64,000 nucleotides of DNA from Pedobacter jejuensis (GCF_003725795.1 NZ_RBEE01000044.1:203064-267063), one strand, 5' to 3'; shown: positions 46,357 to 54,006, numbered from the stretch's first letter. Translations and numbers: made by a program. Notes: generated from the sequence alone by a model not told the origin.

Positions 46357-47019
46357 ATGAAAATATATAAATTTTGGTTGGTAGGATTGGTTTTTCTTAT
46401 ATCATGCACGGATGCACAGACGAAAAAGAACCAGCAGGCCTTTGCTGATTTACCCAAACCAAAGGCAAATGAAAAAGTGGCAACTTTTGCAGGCGGATGT
46501 TTCTGGGCACTGGCAGAAGGCATGAGCGAATTGAAAGGCGTGGATAAAGTAGTATCTGGCTATTCAGGGGGAAATACAAGAAATCCAACCTATGAAGAGG
46601 TGTGTTCGGATAATACAGGTCATGCCGAATCTGTACAGGTTTATTATAACCCTGATGTAATTAGCTATAGCCAGCTCGCTGAGGCATTTTTTTACGCTCA
46701 TGATCCAACGACAGTTAATAGGCAGGGGCCAGATGAAGGAGAGGATTATCGCTCGGTTGCATTTTACCGTAACGCTGAAGAAAAGAAAGTATTGGAAGAG
46801 GTAATGGCCAAGGTAAATGCCGCTCATCATTATATCGATAAAATCGTAACGCAGGTTGAACCCTTCAAAGTATTTTATCCTGCAGAAAATTACCACCAAG
46901 GCTATTACAGGCTAAATCCCAATAGTGGCTATATTCAAGGTGTATCCACGCCCAAAGTGTTAAAGCTCAGGAAAAGTATGAATGCTTTGATAAAGCCTGA
47001 ATTCAAAGATAAAATTTGA
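46357..47019 (+). CDS. msrA: Peptide methionine-S-sulfoxide reductase, lipoprotein
   Basis: Start at the ATG 46357 (MKIYKFWLVGLVF). The signal ends in the lipobox LISC, giving an envelope lipoprotein. The catalytic motif AGGCFWALAEGM is near residue 45, followed by YSGGNTRNPTYEEVCSDNTGHAESVQVYY and HDPTTVNRQGPDEGEDYRS. It reduces methionine-S-sulfoxide, complementing MsrB, with which it is cotranscribed. Only one Cys directly in the GCFW region. A bidirectional terminator at 47025-47050 separates it from the convergent molybdoenzyme gene. Confidence 0.92.
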   Translation: MKIYKFWLVGLVFLISCTDAQTKKNQQAFADLPKPKANEKVATFAGGCFWALAEGMSELKGVDKVVSGYSGGNTRNPTYEEVCSDNTGHAESVQVYYNPDVISYSQLAEAFFYAHDPTTVNRQGPDEGEDYRSVAFYRNAEEKKVLEEVMAKVNAAHHYIDKIVTQVEPFKVFYPAENYHQGYYRLNPNSGYIQGVSTPKVLKLRKSMNALIKPEFKDKI

Positions 47020-47024
47020 TTACC

Positions 47025-47050
47025 TGGGGAATTTTTTATTCCCCATTTTT
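47025..47050. terminator. Bidirectional terminator between msrA and the molybdoenzyme gene
   Basis: TGGGGAAT and ATTCCCCA form a perfect 8-bp stem with a T5 loop, and T-tracts follow on the plus strand. It closes two convergent units of the cluster. Confidence 0.85.
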
Positions 47051-47840
47051 ACAATCCCGAATAGTAGTCATAGCCTTGTTCCGCCCAATAATCTCTTGGA
47101 CGTTGGTTGCTGAAAGACATTACTCCGATTCTTTTAAGGTTTTTAATACCGTATTTTACCGGAATAATTAACCTTAAAGGCGCACCATGATCGTTGGTTA
47201 TCGGTTTTCCATTCATCTCGTAGGCTAAAATTGTTTGTGGATGAAGTACACTGTCTCTTTCGAGCCCAACATAATATTTCCCATTGGGCGTTTCCAATCC
47301 CATATAGTTTTTTTCGGCAAGTGCATCAAGTTTGTAATGCAATAAAAAATCACTCAATTTAACGCCTGCCCAATGTTGAATCTGATCCCAGCCCTCAACA
47401 CATTTAAAATCAAATACGATTTCCGTTTTGGGTAATGCCTTGATTTCTTCAATGCTGATTTTTAAAGATTCTTTACGATCAATTTTAACTTCCAGCTTCC
47501 AATTCTTAATGTCGAAATCTTTATCATCTTTAATGCCGATTAGACTGTTAACCCTTACAATCTTTGCCGCTCTTTCTTTTGGATAGGTTTTAGCCAGATG
47601 GTTATTACTGAAGAAATTACGGAAGAAAAGTTCTGTCTTGTTTAGCGCCCTTCTCAGCGGTGCCCGGGCACCGCCGGTAATGCCTGCATTTTCTTCGGGC
47701 GAGTTAAGTAGCCATTTCCAGCCTGCAACTGCTCCACCACCCAAAGCAAAGAAAGCACCAAATGAAATAAAATTCCTTCGCTTTATTTTCTGCTCGATGG
47801 TAAGTGGTTTCTTAGTTTTATTTTGATCCGTTGGTTTCAT
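47049..47840 (-). CDS. MsrP/YedY-like molybdopterin oxidoreductase
   Basis: The 263-aa protein begins with a basic segment, KRRNFISFGAFFALGGGAVAG, that looks like a Tat signal or anchor, and has the molybdopterin domain: DFKCVEGWDQ with the conserved Mo-binding Cys, HWAGVKLSDFL, NDHGAPLRLIIPVKYGIKNLKRI. MsrP enzymes reduce methionine sulfoxide on envelope proteins using electrons from a membrane cytochrome. The cytochrome b gene upstream overlaps it by 23 bp. Third gene of the DUF1223 unit. Substrate specificity is inferred from context. Confidence 0.85.
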   Translation of the reverse strand: MKPTDQNKTKKPLTIEQKIKRRNFISFGAFFALGGGAVAGWKWLLNSPEENAGITGGARAPLRRALNKTELFFRNFFSNNHLAKTYPKERAAKIVRVNSLIGIKDDKDFDIKNWKLEVKIDRKESLKISIEEIKALPKTEIVFDFKCVEGWDQIQHWAGVKLSDFLLHYKLDALAEKNYMGLETPNGKYYVGLERDSVLHPQTILAYEMNGKPITNDHGAPLRLIIPVKYGIKNLKRIGVMSFSNQRPRDYWAEQGYDYYSGL

Positions 47841-48540
47841 TTTCTGCGTTGTTTGCTGTTAGTGTTTTTTCCTCTCGGATTTGTGGTTCAGTTTCTATTA
47901 CCTCGAAGCCAGAGACAACAGACCGGAAATTGTTCCACCCGGCAAGTGCCACCTGCAGGATATGTATGACAAAGAAAAGGACATAGCCAATGGTTAAGGC
48001 AAAATGGATTATCCTTGCAAAATGATAGCCACCGCAAAGCCAGCATAGCCAGTAAAGTTGTACTGGTTTATAAATTGCCAGCCCGGTAATTACTGAACCT
48101 GCACCCATTAAAATAATTGCGCTGTAGGCAATTCGTTGCGCCGCATTGTATTTTTTTTGGGGCGGAGTGGTTTTTCTGATGTGCAGGTCATGCAAAAGTA
48201 CCTGCCAGGCTTCTTTGAACGAGTTTCTTTTAGGAACAAGTTCCCTCCATGCGCCGGAAAATAAAGTATAGGCAATGTAAAGCAGTCCGTTGATGAAAAA
48301 GAACCACATAAAAAGAAAGTGAAAAGCCATACCCTCGGCAAGTCGATGGGGGATGTGGAAGTACTTGTAAAACCATTCAGGAAAAAATTTAATCAGGGTA
48401 AAGCTGAAAATCGAAATTCCATAGGCATCATTTGCCCAATAAATAAATAAGCCACTCCAGATCATTACCGTAAGCACCGGGAAGTTTACCCAATGTGTCC
48501 AACGCATCAGAAGTGCATGCTTTTCCTTGATTTCTTTCAT
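47818..48540 (-). CDS. Cytochrome b561-type membrane protein, electron donor to the molybdoenzyme
   Basis: The 240-aa protein has about four to five transmembrane helices with candidate haem-ligand histidines (RWTHWVNFPVLT, MAFHFLFMWFF, HFARIIHFALT, FVIHILQVAL), the pattern of the Ni/Fe-hydrogenase cytochrome b family rather than the ferric-reductase-like MsrQ. It should pass quinol electrons to the exported molybdoenzyme. It overlaps the next gene by 23 bp. Part of the DUF1223-cytochrome-MsrP-like unit. Confidence 0.82.
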   Translation of the reverse strand: MKEIKEKHALLMRWTHWVNFPVLTVMIWSGLFIYWANDAYGISIFSFTLIKFFPEWFYKYFHIPHRLAEGMAFHFLFMWFFFINGLLYIAYTLFSGAWRELVPKRNSFKEAWQVLLHDLHIRKTTPPQKKYNAAQRIAYSAIILMGAGSVITGLAIYKPVQLYWLCWLCGGYHFARIIHFALTIGYVLFFVIHILQVALAGWNNFRSVVSGFEVIETEPQIREEKTLTANNAENETNGSK

Positions 48541-48597
48541 TGAAATATTTTATATCATTAACGAAAATCTGACCTTAAAAGATCTGACCTTTCAGCC

Positions 48598-49335
48598 TTA
48601 AAATTTAAGCTTTGCCGCTGCAGTTATTTGTCCTGTTTTTTCATTTTGTAATAAAGCGATGATTTCGGCATTGCCCTGCTGGATTCCTCTTATAGGGAGG
48701 AAATCTACACTTCCTTTATCTTTCCCGTTTAGCCTGAAATTTTCCAGATTGCGCACTATCTGCACATGTGAAAGTGTTCTTCCTTTATTTTCGCCACGTT
48801 CAATTTTATTGCTTGCGTTTGGGGTGATGACGGCAACAAGTAGATTGTAGCCCAATGTTGGTTGGTTGATTTGATAATTGAGTATCGTGCTTTGCCCCGA
48901 AATGGAAATTGCAAGTTTTGCCTTGCCTTTTTCAGAAAGCGAAGACGTAATTGCGCCCCGCAGTGTTTTTTCTTCTGAACCGACAAATTCTCTACTGCCA
49001 TTTACCACAATCTGTGGCGTATAAACGCTGCTTAAGTTTAACCATTTTGCATATTGATTCTGCCTTTGAGAAAATATACGATTGCTAAAGGTATCTTTCC
49101 AGCCAAGGCGATCCCAATAATCGACATGATAGGCCAGGATGTAAACAGGTCTGTCTTGATTTTCCTTCTCTATTCTGGCAACCAATGCATCAGCTGGCGG
49201 ACAACTTGAGCAGCCTTCTGAAGTAAAAAGTTCTACTACTGCAAAACCATTCGGAGCCGATTCCTTGCGTTTACTAGTGAAGGCAAAACTTATCGTACAT
49301 ATTGAAAGTAAGAGTAATGCTATTTTTCTGGACAT
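48598..49335 (-). CDS. DUF1223 domain protein, exported thioredoxin-like
   Basis: Started at ATG 49333-49335 (MSRKIALLLLSICTISFAF), giving a signal peptide; a longer reading adds six residues. The domain has VVELFTSEGCSSCPPADALVARIEKE with a CxxC pair (CSSC) resembling a thioredoxin-fold active site, then ILAYHVDYWDRLGW and SVYTPQIVVNGSREFVGS, the DUF1223 hallmark. Redox function in the envelope is likely but untested. It heads the unit with the cytochrome and the molybdoenzyme, starting about 17 bp downstream of an ECF-type promoter. Confidence 0.88.
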   Translation of the reverse strand: MSRKIALLLLSICTISFAFTSKRKESAPNGFAVVELFTSEGCSSCPPADALVARIEKENQDRPVYILAYHVDYWDRLGWKDTFSNRIFSQRQNQYAKWLNLSSVYTPQIVVNGSREFVGSEEKTLRGAITSSLSEKGKAKLAISISGQSTILNYQINQPTLGYNLLVAVITPNASNKIERGENKGRTLSHVQIVRNLENFRLNGKDKGSVDFLPIRGIQQGNAEIIALLQNEKTGQITAAAKLKF

Positions 49336-49351
49336 AAGCTTATTTTTTATC

Positions 49352-49381
49352 ATTGGTCGCTATTGCTGTGGAATCCTTACA
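49352..49381 (-). promoter_or_regulatory. ECF-type promoter of the DUF1223-cytochrome-molybdoenzyme unit
   Basis: On the minus strand: TGTAAGGA (49381-49374), 13 nt, then GCGACCAAT (49360-49352), the same two-block motif as the three other units, 17 bp before the DUF1223 ATG. It diverges from the sigma-factor promoter. Confidence 0.78.
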
Positions 49382-49397
49382 AAAAAATAAAAGAAAT

Positions 49398-49425
49398 TGT
49401 AAGGAATTAATTTTTCAGCGACTAA
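49398..49425 (+). promoter_or_regulatory. ECF-type promoter of the sigma-factor gene (autoregulation)
   Basis: TGTAAGGA (49398-49405), 12 nt, then GCGACTAA (49418-49425), about 40 bp before the sigma ATG. Presence of the shared motif ahead of the sigma gene itself supports positive autoregulation. Confidence 0.75.
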
Positions 49426-49463
49426 ATGCTTAAGTACTATATTTATACAATGTAATAAAAAAA

Positions 49464-50051
49464 ATGGAACAGGAAAAGACCACAATAAATAGCCCGTTAA
49501 AGAGCGATCCTGTAACCTGGGTTGAACAGTATGCAGATTATCTGTATCGTTTTGCCTTTTCCAGGCTCCGCGATGAGGAGATAGCAAGGGATTTAGTACA
49601 GGATACTTTTCTGGCTGCGCTTCAGCAGGTTTCCAAATTTGAAGGAAAGAGCAGCGAGAAAACATGGCTCACTGGCATCCTTAAAAACAAGGTTGCCGAT
49701 TTCTACCGCAGGCAGGCATCAAAAGGTATTACCGCAATCAGGTCTGCTGAAACCGAACAGCAGAATTTCTTCGATTCTGACAACGGACATTGGAATGCGA
49801 AGCATGCTCCACAAGCCTTTGGTTTAGATGATGATAATCCGTTGTTATTAAAAGAACTTGGCGGGATATTAAACGGCTGTCTTAAAAAACTCCCTGCATT
49901 GTGGTTTTCTGTATTTTCAATGAAACACATGGATGACTTTGCATCAGAAAAAATATGTATAGAACTTAAACTGACTGATGCTAATTTCTGGGTAATCATG
50001 CACAGAACAAAACTTAACCTGAGGGCATGCCTTCAAAAACACTGGAACTGA
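49464..50051 (+). CDS. ECF-type RNA polymerase sigma factor
   Basis: The 195-aa protein has region 2 (YADYLYRFAFSRLRDEEIARDLVQDTFLAAL, then FEGKSSEKTWLTGILKNKVADFYRR) and region 4 (LKKLPALWFSVFSMKHMDDFASEKICIELKL then RTKLNLRACLQKHW). It lies 1 bp before the anti-sigma gene. A copy of the shared two-block motif precedes it, so it probably drives its own promoter and those of msrBA, the DUF1223 unit and the Met-rich unit. Its region-4 helix should read the TGTAAGGA block. Confidence 0.93.
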   Translation: MEQEKTTINSPLKSDPVTWVEQYADYLYRFAFSRLRDEEIARDLVQDTFLAALQQVSKFEGKSSEKTWLTGILKNKVADFYRRQASKGITAIRSAETEQQNFFDSDNGHWNAKHAPQAFGLDDDNPLLLKELGGILNGCLKKLPALWFSVFSMKHMDDFASEKICIELKLTDANFWVIMHRTKLNLRACLQKHWN

Positions 50052-50052
50052 T

Positions 50053-50319
50053 ATGACAGGAGCACTGAAAAAAATAATATATAACTGTAAGCAAGCCACT
50101 TTTCTTATCGAAAAAAGAACATTAGGGAAAATTACAGCATCGGAGGCGCTACAATTGCAGGTTCATCTGGCAGGCTGTTCCATTTGCAGAACCTATCAAA
50201 AGCAAAGTTTGCTCATCATCCGTCTATTCACGGGTTTTCCATCCGGTGAAATCAGATTGGATGATACCTTTAAAGCAAAGCTTCAGCAGCAAATTGAAAA
50301 AGAAATAAATAAAAATTGA
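50053..50319 (+). CDS. Zinc-type anti-sigma factor
   Basis: This 88-aa protein has the anti-sigma zinc signature HLAGCSICRTYQK (H-x3-C-x2-C) with an upstream Cys in IYNCKQATFLIEKR as the fourth ligand, and a C-terminal helical sigma-binding part. There is no membrane segment, unlike NrsF, so it is a soluble redox-sensitive candidate. The ATG comes 1 bp after the sigma stop, implying translational coupling and stoichiometric supply. Thiol oxidation would release the sigma factor; this is inference. Confidence 0.78.
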   Translation: MTGALKKIIYNCKQATFLIEKRTLGKITASEALQLQVHLAGCSICRTYQKQSLLIIRLFTGFPSGEIRLDDTFKAKLQQQIEKEINKN

Positions 50320-50326
50320 TTTTTAT

Positions 50327-50356
50327 TGTAAGGAGTTTTTCGAATTGGCGACCAAT
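50327..50356 (+). promoter_or_regulatory. ECF-type promoter of the Met-rich protein gene
   Basis: TGTAAGGA (50327-50334), 13 nt, then GCGACCAAT (50348-50356), with the Met-rich protein ATG 22 bp further on. Fourth copy of the motif, identical in its two blocks to the DUF1223 promoter. Confidence 0.78.
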
Positions 50357-50378
50357 GGGGAAATAAAAATACAATAAC

Positions 50379-50642
50379 ATGAAAAATCAAATCTTAAAAT
50401 CGGCAGGTAAGCTTTTTCTTACTGCTTTGGTAATGGTAAGTTTATCTGTATCAGGTTTTGCTAATGTTCCTCAACAAGAAAAGGAAAAAATGTCCAAAAT
50501 GAAACAGGACAAAATGGGCAATAAGAAAATGGATAAGATGGAGAAAAGTAAAGTGTCGAAAATGAAAGCAGATTCGATGCAAAAAACTAAAATGGAGAAA
50601 TCTAAAATGTCTGACAGTAAAATGTCGAAAGGGAAAATGTAG
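50379..50642 (+). CDS. Exported Met/Lys-rich protein, MrpX-like candidate oxidant sink
   Basis: The 87-aa protein has a signal peptide (to about residue 28, SVSGFA) and a mature part of about 59 residues containing 11 Met, nearly all as Lys-Met pairs (KMSKMKQDKMGNKKMDKM). There is no Cys, His, Tyr or Trp in the mature chain. Such a composition is typical of sacrificial methionine sinks: Azospira MrpX has a comparable role against hypochlorite. It stands alone behind the shared ECF-type motif and ahead of a hairpin at 50649-50674. No sequence homology to MrpX is claimed. Confidence 0.72.
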   Translation: MKNQILKSAGKLFLTALVMVSLSVSGFANVPQQEKEKMSKMKQDKMGNKKMDKMEKSKVSKMKADSMQKTKMEKSKMSDSKMSKGKM

Positions 50643-50648
50643 AAAACA

Positions 50649-50674
50649 GGCAGGAAAGTGTTTTCTTTCCTGCC
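50649..50674 (+). terminator. Attenuating hairpin between the Met-rich and peroxiredoxin genes
   Basis: GGCAGGAAAG and CTTTCCTGCC form a perfect 10-bp stem with a 6-nt loop, followed by a weak T-stretch (AATATTTTAATA). It could partly terminate transcripts, so the peroxiredoxin would be made in lower amount than the Met-rich protein. Confidence 0.7.
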
Positions 50675-50689
50675 AATATTTTAATATAT

Positions 50690-51271
50690 ATGAAAAGAAT
50701 AATACTAATTTTTACCCTGGTTATCATGCTGGGTTTTAATGCAAATGCACAAAAAGGATTAGCAGCAGGCACTAAAGCTCCTTCCTTTAGCGGGGTAGAT
50801 CAAAATGGGAAAAAAATAAATTTGCAGGGCTTATTAAAGGAACACAAATCTGTTGTGCTCTTTTTCTACCGGGGTCAATGGTGTCCATACTGCAATAAGC
50901 ACATTAAAGAACTTCAGGATTCTTTGCAATTGCTTACCGGTAAAAGTGCTTATGTAATAGGAGTTACACCTGAAACGAGCGATAACATTTCAAAAACAAT
51001 AAAGAAAACCAAAGCTGGTTTTTCCATTATTCAAGATAAGGATGATAATATTATGAAGGCATACGGTGTAAACTTTATGATGGATGATGCAACCTTTACT
51101 AAATACAAGGGCTACGGAATTAATCTGGAAGCGAATAATGGCAATAGCCGTCATACCTTACCCGTTCCTGCAACTTATATCATTGACCGTTCAGGTAAGA
51201 TCAAATATGTGCACTTTGATCCCAATTATCAGAAAAGGGCATCTGTTAAATTATTATCTGCCGAGCTTTAA
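50690..51271 (+). CDS. Exported peroxiredoxin-like (AhpC/TSA) protein
   Basis: A signal peptide (MKRIILIFTLVIMLGFNANA) is followed by a redoxin domain with FFYRGQWCPYCNKHIKEL (CxxC near residue 66) and the PATYIIDRSGKIKYVHFD block. The CPYC motif is nearer to thioredoxin-like peroxiredoxins or TlpA than to classical 2-Cys AhpC. It should reduce peroxides in the periplasm. It is the second gene of the Met-rich unit, 48 bp after its stop, behind a leaky hairpin. Confidence 0.85.
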   Translation: MKRIILIFTLVIMLGFNANAQKGLAAGTKAPSFSGVDQNGKKINLQGLLKEHKSVVLFFYRGQWCPYCNKHIKELQDSLQLLTGKSAYVIGVTPETSDNISKTIKKTKAGFSIIQDKDDNIMKAYGVNFMMDDATFTKYKGYGINLEANNGNSRHTLPVPATYIIDRSGKIKYVHFDPNYQKRASVKLLSAEL

Positions 51272-52667
51272 TTTAGCAGGCCAGAAAATGGGTTAATCCA
51301 TTTTTTTAGTTTGGGCAATTTTATTATGAGTAAAGATAGGATTTGTTTTTGCCTACACGTAAATCTGACAGGTCTTCTACATCTGAATACCTCCAATTTC
51401 ATCTTAATGGAAATGGCCGCCGCTCTAAGTTCCATCACGCATGCCCCTCTGAACGGAATATTCCTGATCGCCAAAATCACTGGTGGATATGTGCTGATGG
51501 TGTCTTTGATGATTACGTTTGCTATTTCGTAAATAGAAGTATTAAAAAAAAGCCGTTGCAGATAAGGCAAAACCGCTGTCATATGAGGGCAAACATCCAC
51601 TGTGCTCATTTAGATAATACTCTGTTGTCTCATAGAAAAGGATTAAATACCGCTTATGGACTAAGGGCTTTTCATCTCAGTGTGATTCTACTGGAAAGTG
51701 GAGTCACCTATATCATGAAATGATAGGGTTTGCTTACTCGACTATTTGAGTAACCGACCTTAAAGTGGCAATTACTTTTTTGAAATATTTAGCCCGCGAT
51801 AAATCCCATAAAACGCCAGATTATCTTCGGAAAGGGAAGATATTGTCGGCTCCTTAACATATTGATTAGTAATATTGGAATGACAAAAGAAGAAACTCAA
51901 ATCATTACATCAGAGAGAATATACAACTAGCAGTGAAAATCGGACCAATTTCAACATTGCCAGCGAGGGGGGCCAGTCACCAGTATCAATATATGGGTTC
52001 CAAAATATTTAATATGGTCCCTTAAACTAATTGCTAAAAAAGCATATCCGGTAATCAGCAGGAGCAATAAAAGCAGCGAAAGTAAGACGTTAAAGGCATC
52101 AATATTCAACAACCTCATTAATATACCTATTAGGATAATGCATGTATAAAAGAGGTGCATTACATGAATTCGCCTTACATTCCTACCCCAAGTTATCATT
52201 CTGCTTGTCCTGATGATGCTACTACATTTTTTCATGCTATTAATTTTAGATAATCTAGCCAAAACGATTCCTGTGGAATTATTTCTATATAAATTCTTGA
52301 TAATCGATTTATTGTTTGATTAATTGGTTTCTTTCATAGTCTAATGAGTTTCATAATGGGGTGGCTTATTTTCAACCTGAACGTGTTAGTAAAGTTGAGC
52401 TTATTTTGAACTTACAATTCATTACCTAGGTTGGATAAAAAAATCTGTCATTCCTTCGTTGCATATCAACTGGGCTATGAACGCCAAACCTTCAGCGTGC
52501 CTGTAATTTACCAACCGCTTATATCTACACGGTGATGTACATGAATAATAGTGGAACGGCGATGCTAATTTTCAGGTGTCAGTACCTCGTTTATTACATG
52601 GTTTGGAACAATAATCCGACTAAAAGCGTATTTTTATGCCTTTAGTAATCCATCAAAAACCCTCTTA
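51272..52667. other. Gene-poor stretch after the oxidant-defence cluster
   Basis: 1.4 kb with no gene I can support. Several overlapping frames between 51.27 and 51.72 kb are contradictory (plus and minus) and look random. A minus frame at 51951-52235 (MKKCSSII start) has two hydrophobic segments and could be a small membrane protein, but has no recognised family. It separates the msr/sigma cluster from the ion-transport block. Confidence 0.45.
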
Positions 52668-54002
52668 ATGAATAGCATACCAAAAAGCCCGATAGAAAGA
52701 ATAATAGCCCCAGTTAGTCGTTTTGTCCACCTGGAATACACTAGTGGTATTGTCTTGCTGATTAGTGTACTGCTGGCTATCATCTGGGCAAACTCCGGAT
52801 TTAGTGAATCTTACCATCTTTTATGGGAAACGCATTTTATGGTTGGTTTAGGCGAGCACCTGCTCGATAAGCCCCTTCACATCTGGATAAATGATGGGCT
52901 GATGGCACTCTTCTTTTTTGTGATCGGCCTTGAGCTCAAACGTGAATTTATGGAGGGTGAACTCTCCACCGTTTCCAAGGCATTGCTACCGATGACAGCA
53001 GCATTGGGCGGTATGCTTGTTCCTGCGACAATTTACTTTTTGATCAACAGCGGGACAGGTGCCTCCCATGGCTGGGGAATTCCGATGGCTACTGATATTG
53101 CCTTTGCACTAGCCTTGCTTTCCATGGCAGGCAAGCACATCCCTGCTAGCATCAAGGTTTTTCTCTCTGCACTAGCTGTGGCGGATGACCTTGGAGCAGT
53201 AATGGTTATCGCCTTCTTTTATACCGGACAGGTCAACTTTGTAGCCCTTGGCATTGCCGGAATCTTTTTATTGGTGTTGATTATCGGAAACGTAATGGGT
53301 ATTAGAAGCAGTGCATTTTACCTCATACTCGGGATTGCTGTATGGATAGGGTTCCTTTTATCAGGCGTTCATGCTACTCTTGCCGGGGTAATTGTCGCCT
53401 TTACTATTCCGGCAAGGACGAGAATTGATGAAGAGGTATATTCCAATAACCTGCGTAAACTAACTGATGATTTTGACCGCGAGATCCCCAGTAATAGCAC
53501 GCTGACCACCCCCGACCAGCACCATACCATACAGCAGGTGAAAAACCTCAGCCTCGCTGCAGAAACCCCACTCCAAAAGATTGAGCATGCGTTACACCCC
53601 TATGTGGCCTTTCTGGTTATGCCCCTTTTTGCATTGGCAAACTCAGGCATAATTATCGGTGCTGATTTTTTCACCGCTATAATCAATCCGGTATCCATTG
53701 GCGTAACAGCGGGATTGGTATTGGGCAAATTTACAGGAATATTGCTATTTTGTTATATCATGGTAAAACTGGGTATTGCCAAATTACCTGAAGGCGGAAC
53801 CTGGAAACACATGATCGGGGTTGCATTGCTTGCCGGGATAGGTTTTACAATGTCTCTTTTTATTAGCGGACTGGCCTTTTCGAGTCCAGAATATGTTGAA
53901 CAGGCAAAATATGGGATTCTAATTGCCTCTGGTCTGTCAGGCATATTGGGTACTCTAGTGTTAAGGGGAACGGCCCGGAATCAAACTGGATTAAAAAAAT
54001 AG
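52668..54002 (+). CDS. nhaA: Na+/H+ antiporter NhaA
   Basis: The 444-aa protein has about twelve membrane helices and the NhaA landmarks: LHIWINDGLMALFFFVIGLELKREFMEGEL, GWGIPMATDIAFALALLSMAG and the two essential Asp residues in ALAVADDLGAVMVIAFFY. It exchanges sodium for protons to keep pH and salt balance at the inner membrane. A long polar loop (near residues 260-300) is present. Codon use is richer in G and C than in the left half of the window. DUF389 follows at 4 bp, so the two are cotranscribed. Confidence 0.93.
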   Translation: MNSIPKSPIERIIAPVSRFVHLEYTSGIVLLISVLLAIIWANSGFSESYHLLWETHFMVGLGEHLLDKPLHIWINDGLMALFFFVIGLELKREFMEGELSTVSKALLPMTAALGGMLVPATIYFLINSGTGASHGWGIPMATDIAFALALLSMAGKHIPASIKVFLSALAVADDLGAVMVIAFFYTGQVNFVALGIAGIFLLVLIIGNVMGIRSSAFYLILGIAVWIGFLLSGVHATLAGVIVAFTIPARTRIDEEVYSNNLRKLTDDFDREIPSNSTLTTPDQHHTIQQVKNLSLAAETPLQKIEHALHPYVAFLVMPLFALANSGIIIGADFFTAIINPVSIGVTAGLVLGKFTGILLFCYIMVKLGIAKLPEGGTWKHMIGVALLAGIGFTMSLFISGLAFSSPEYVEQAKYGILIASGLSGILGTLVLRGTARNQTGLKK

Positions 54003-54006
54003 CAGT

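Noticed and set aside
46082..46899. Minus-strand frames across msrB-msrA
   Set aside because: Shadows of well-identified msr genes on the plus strand.
47818..48540. MsrQ as the identity of the cytochrome gene
   Set aside because: The histidine pattern fits the hydrogenase/b561 cytochrome family better than the ferric-reductase-like MsrQ; functional analogy only is claimed.
51268..51723. Overlapping frames downstream of the peroxiredoxin gene
   Set aside because: Several frames on both strands compete, none with a known motif; treated as non-coding.
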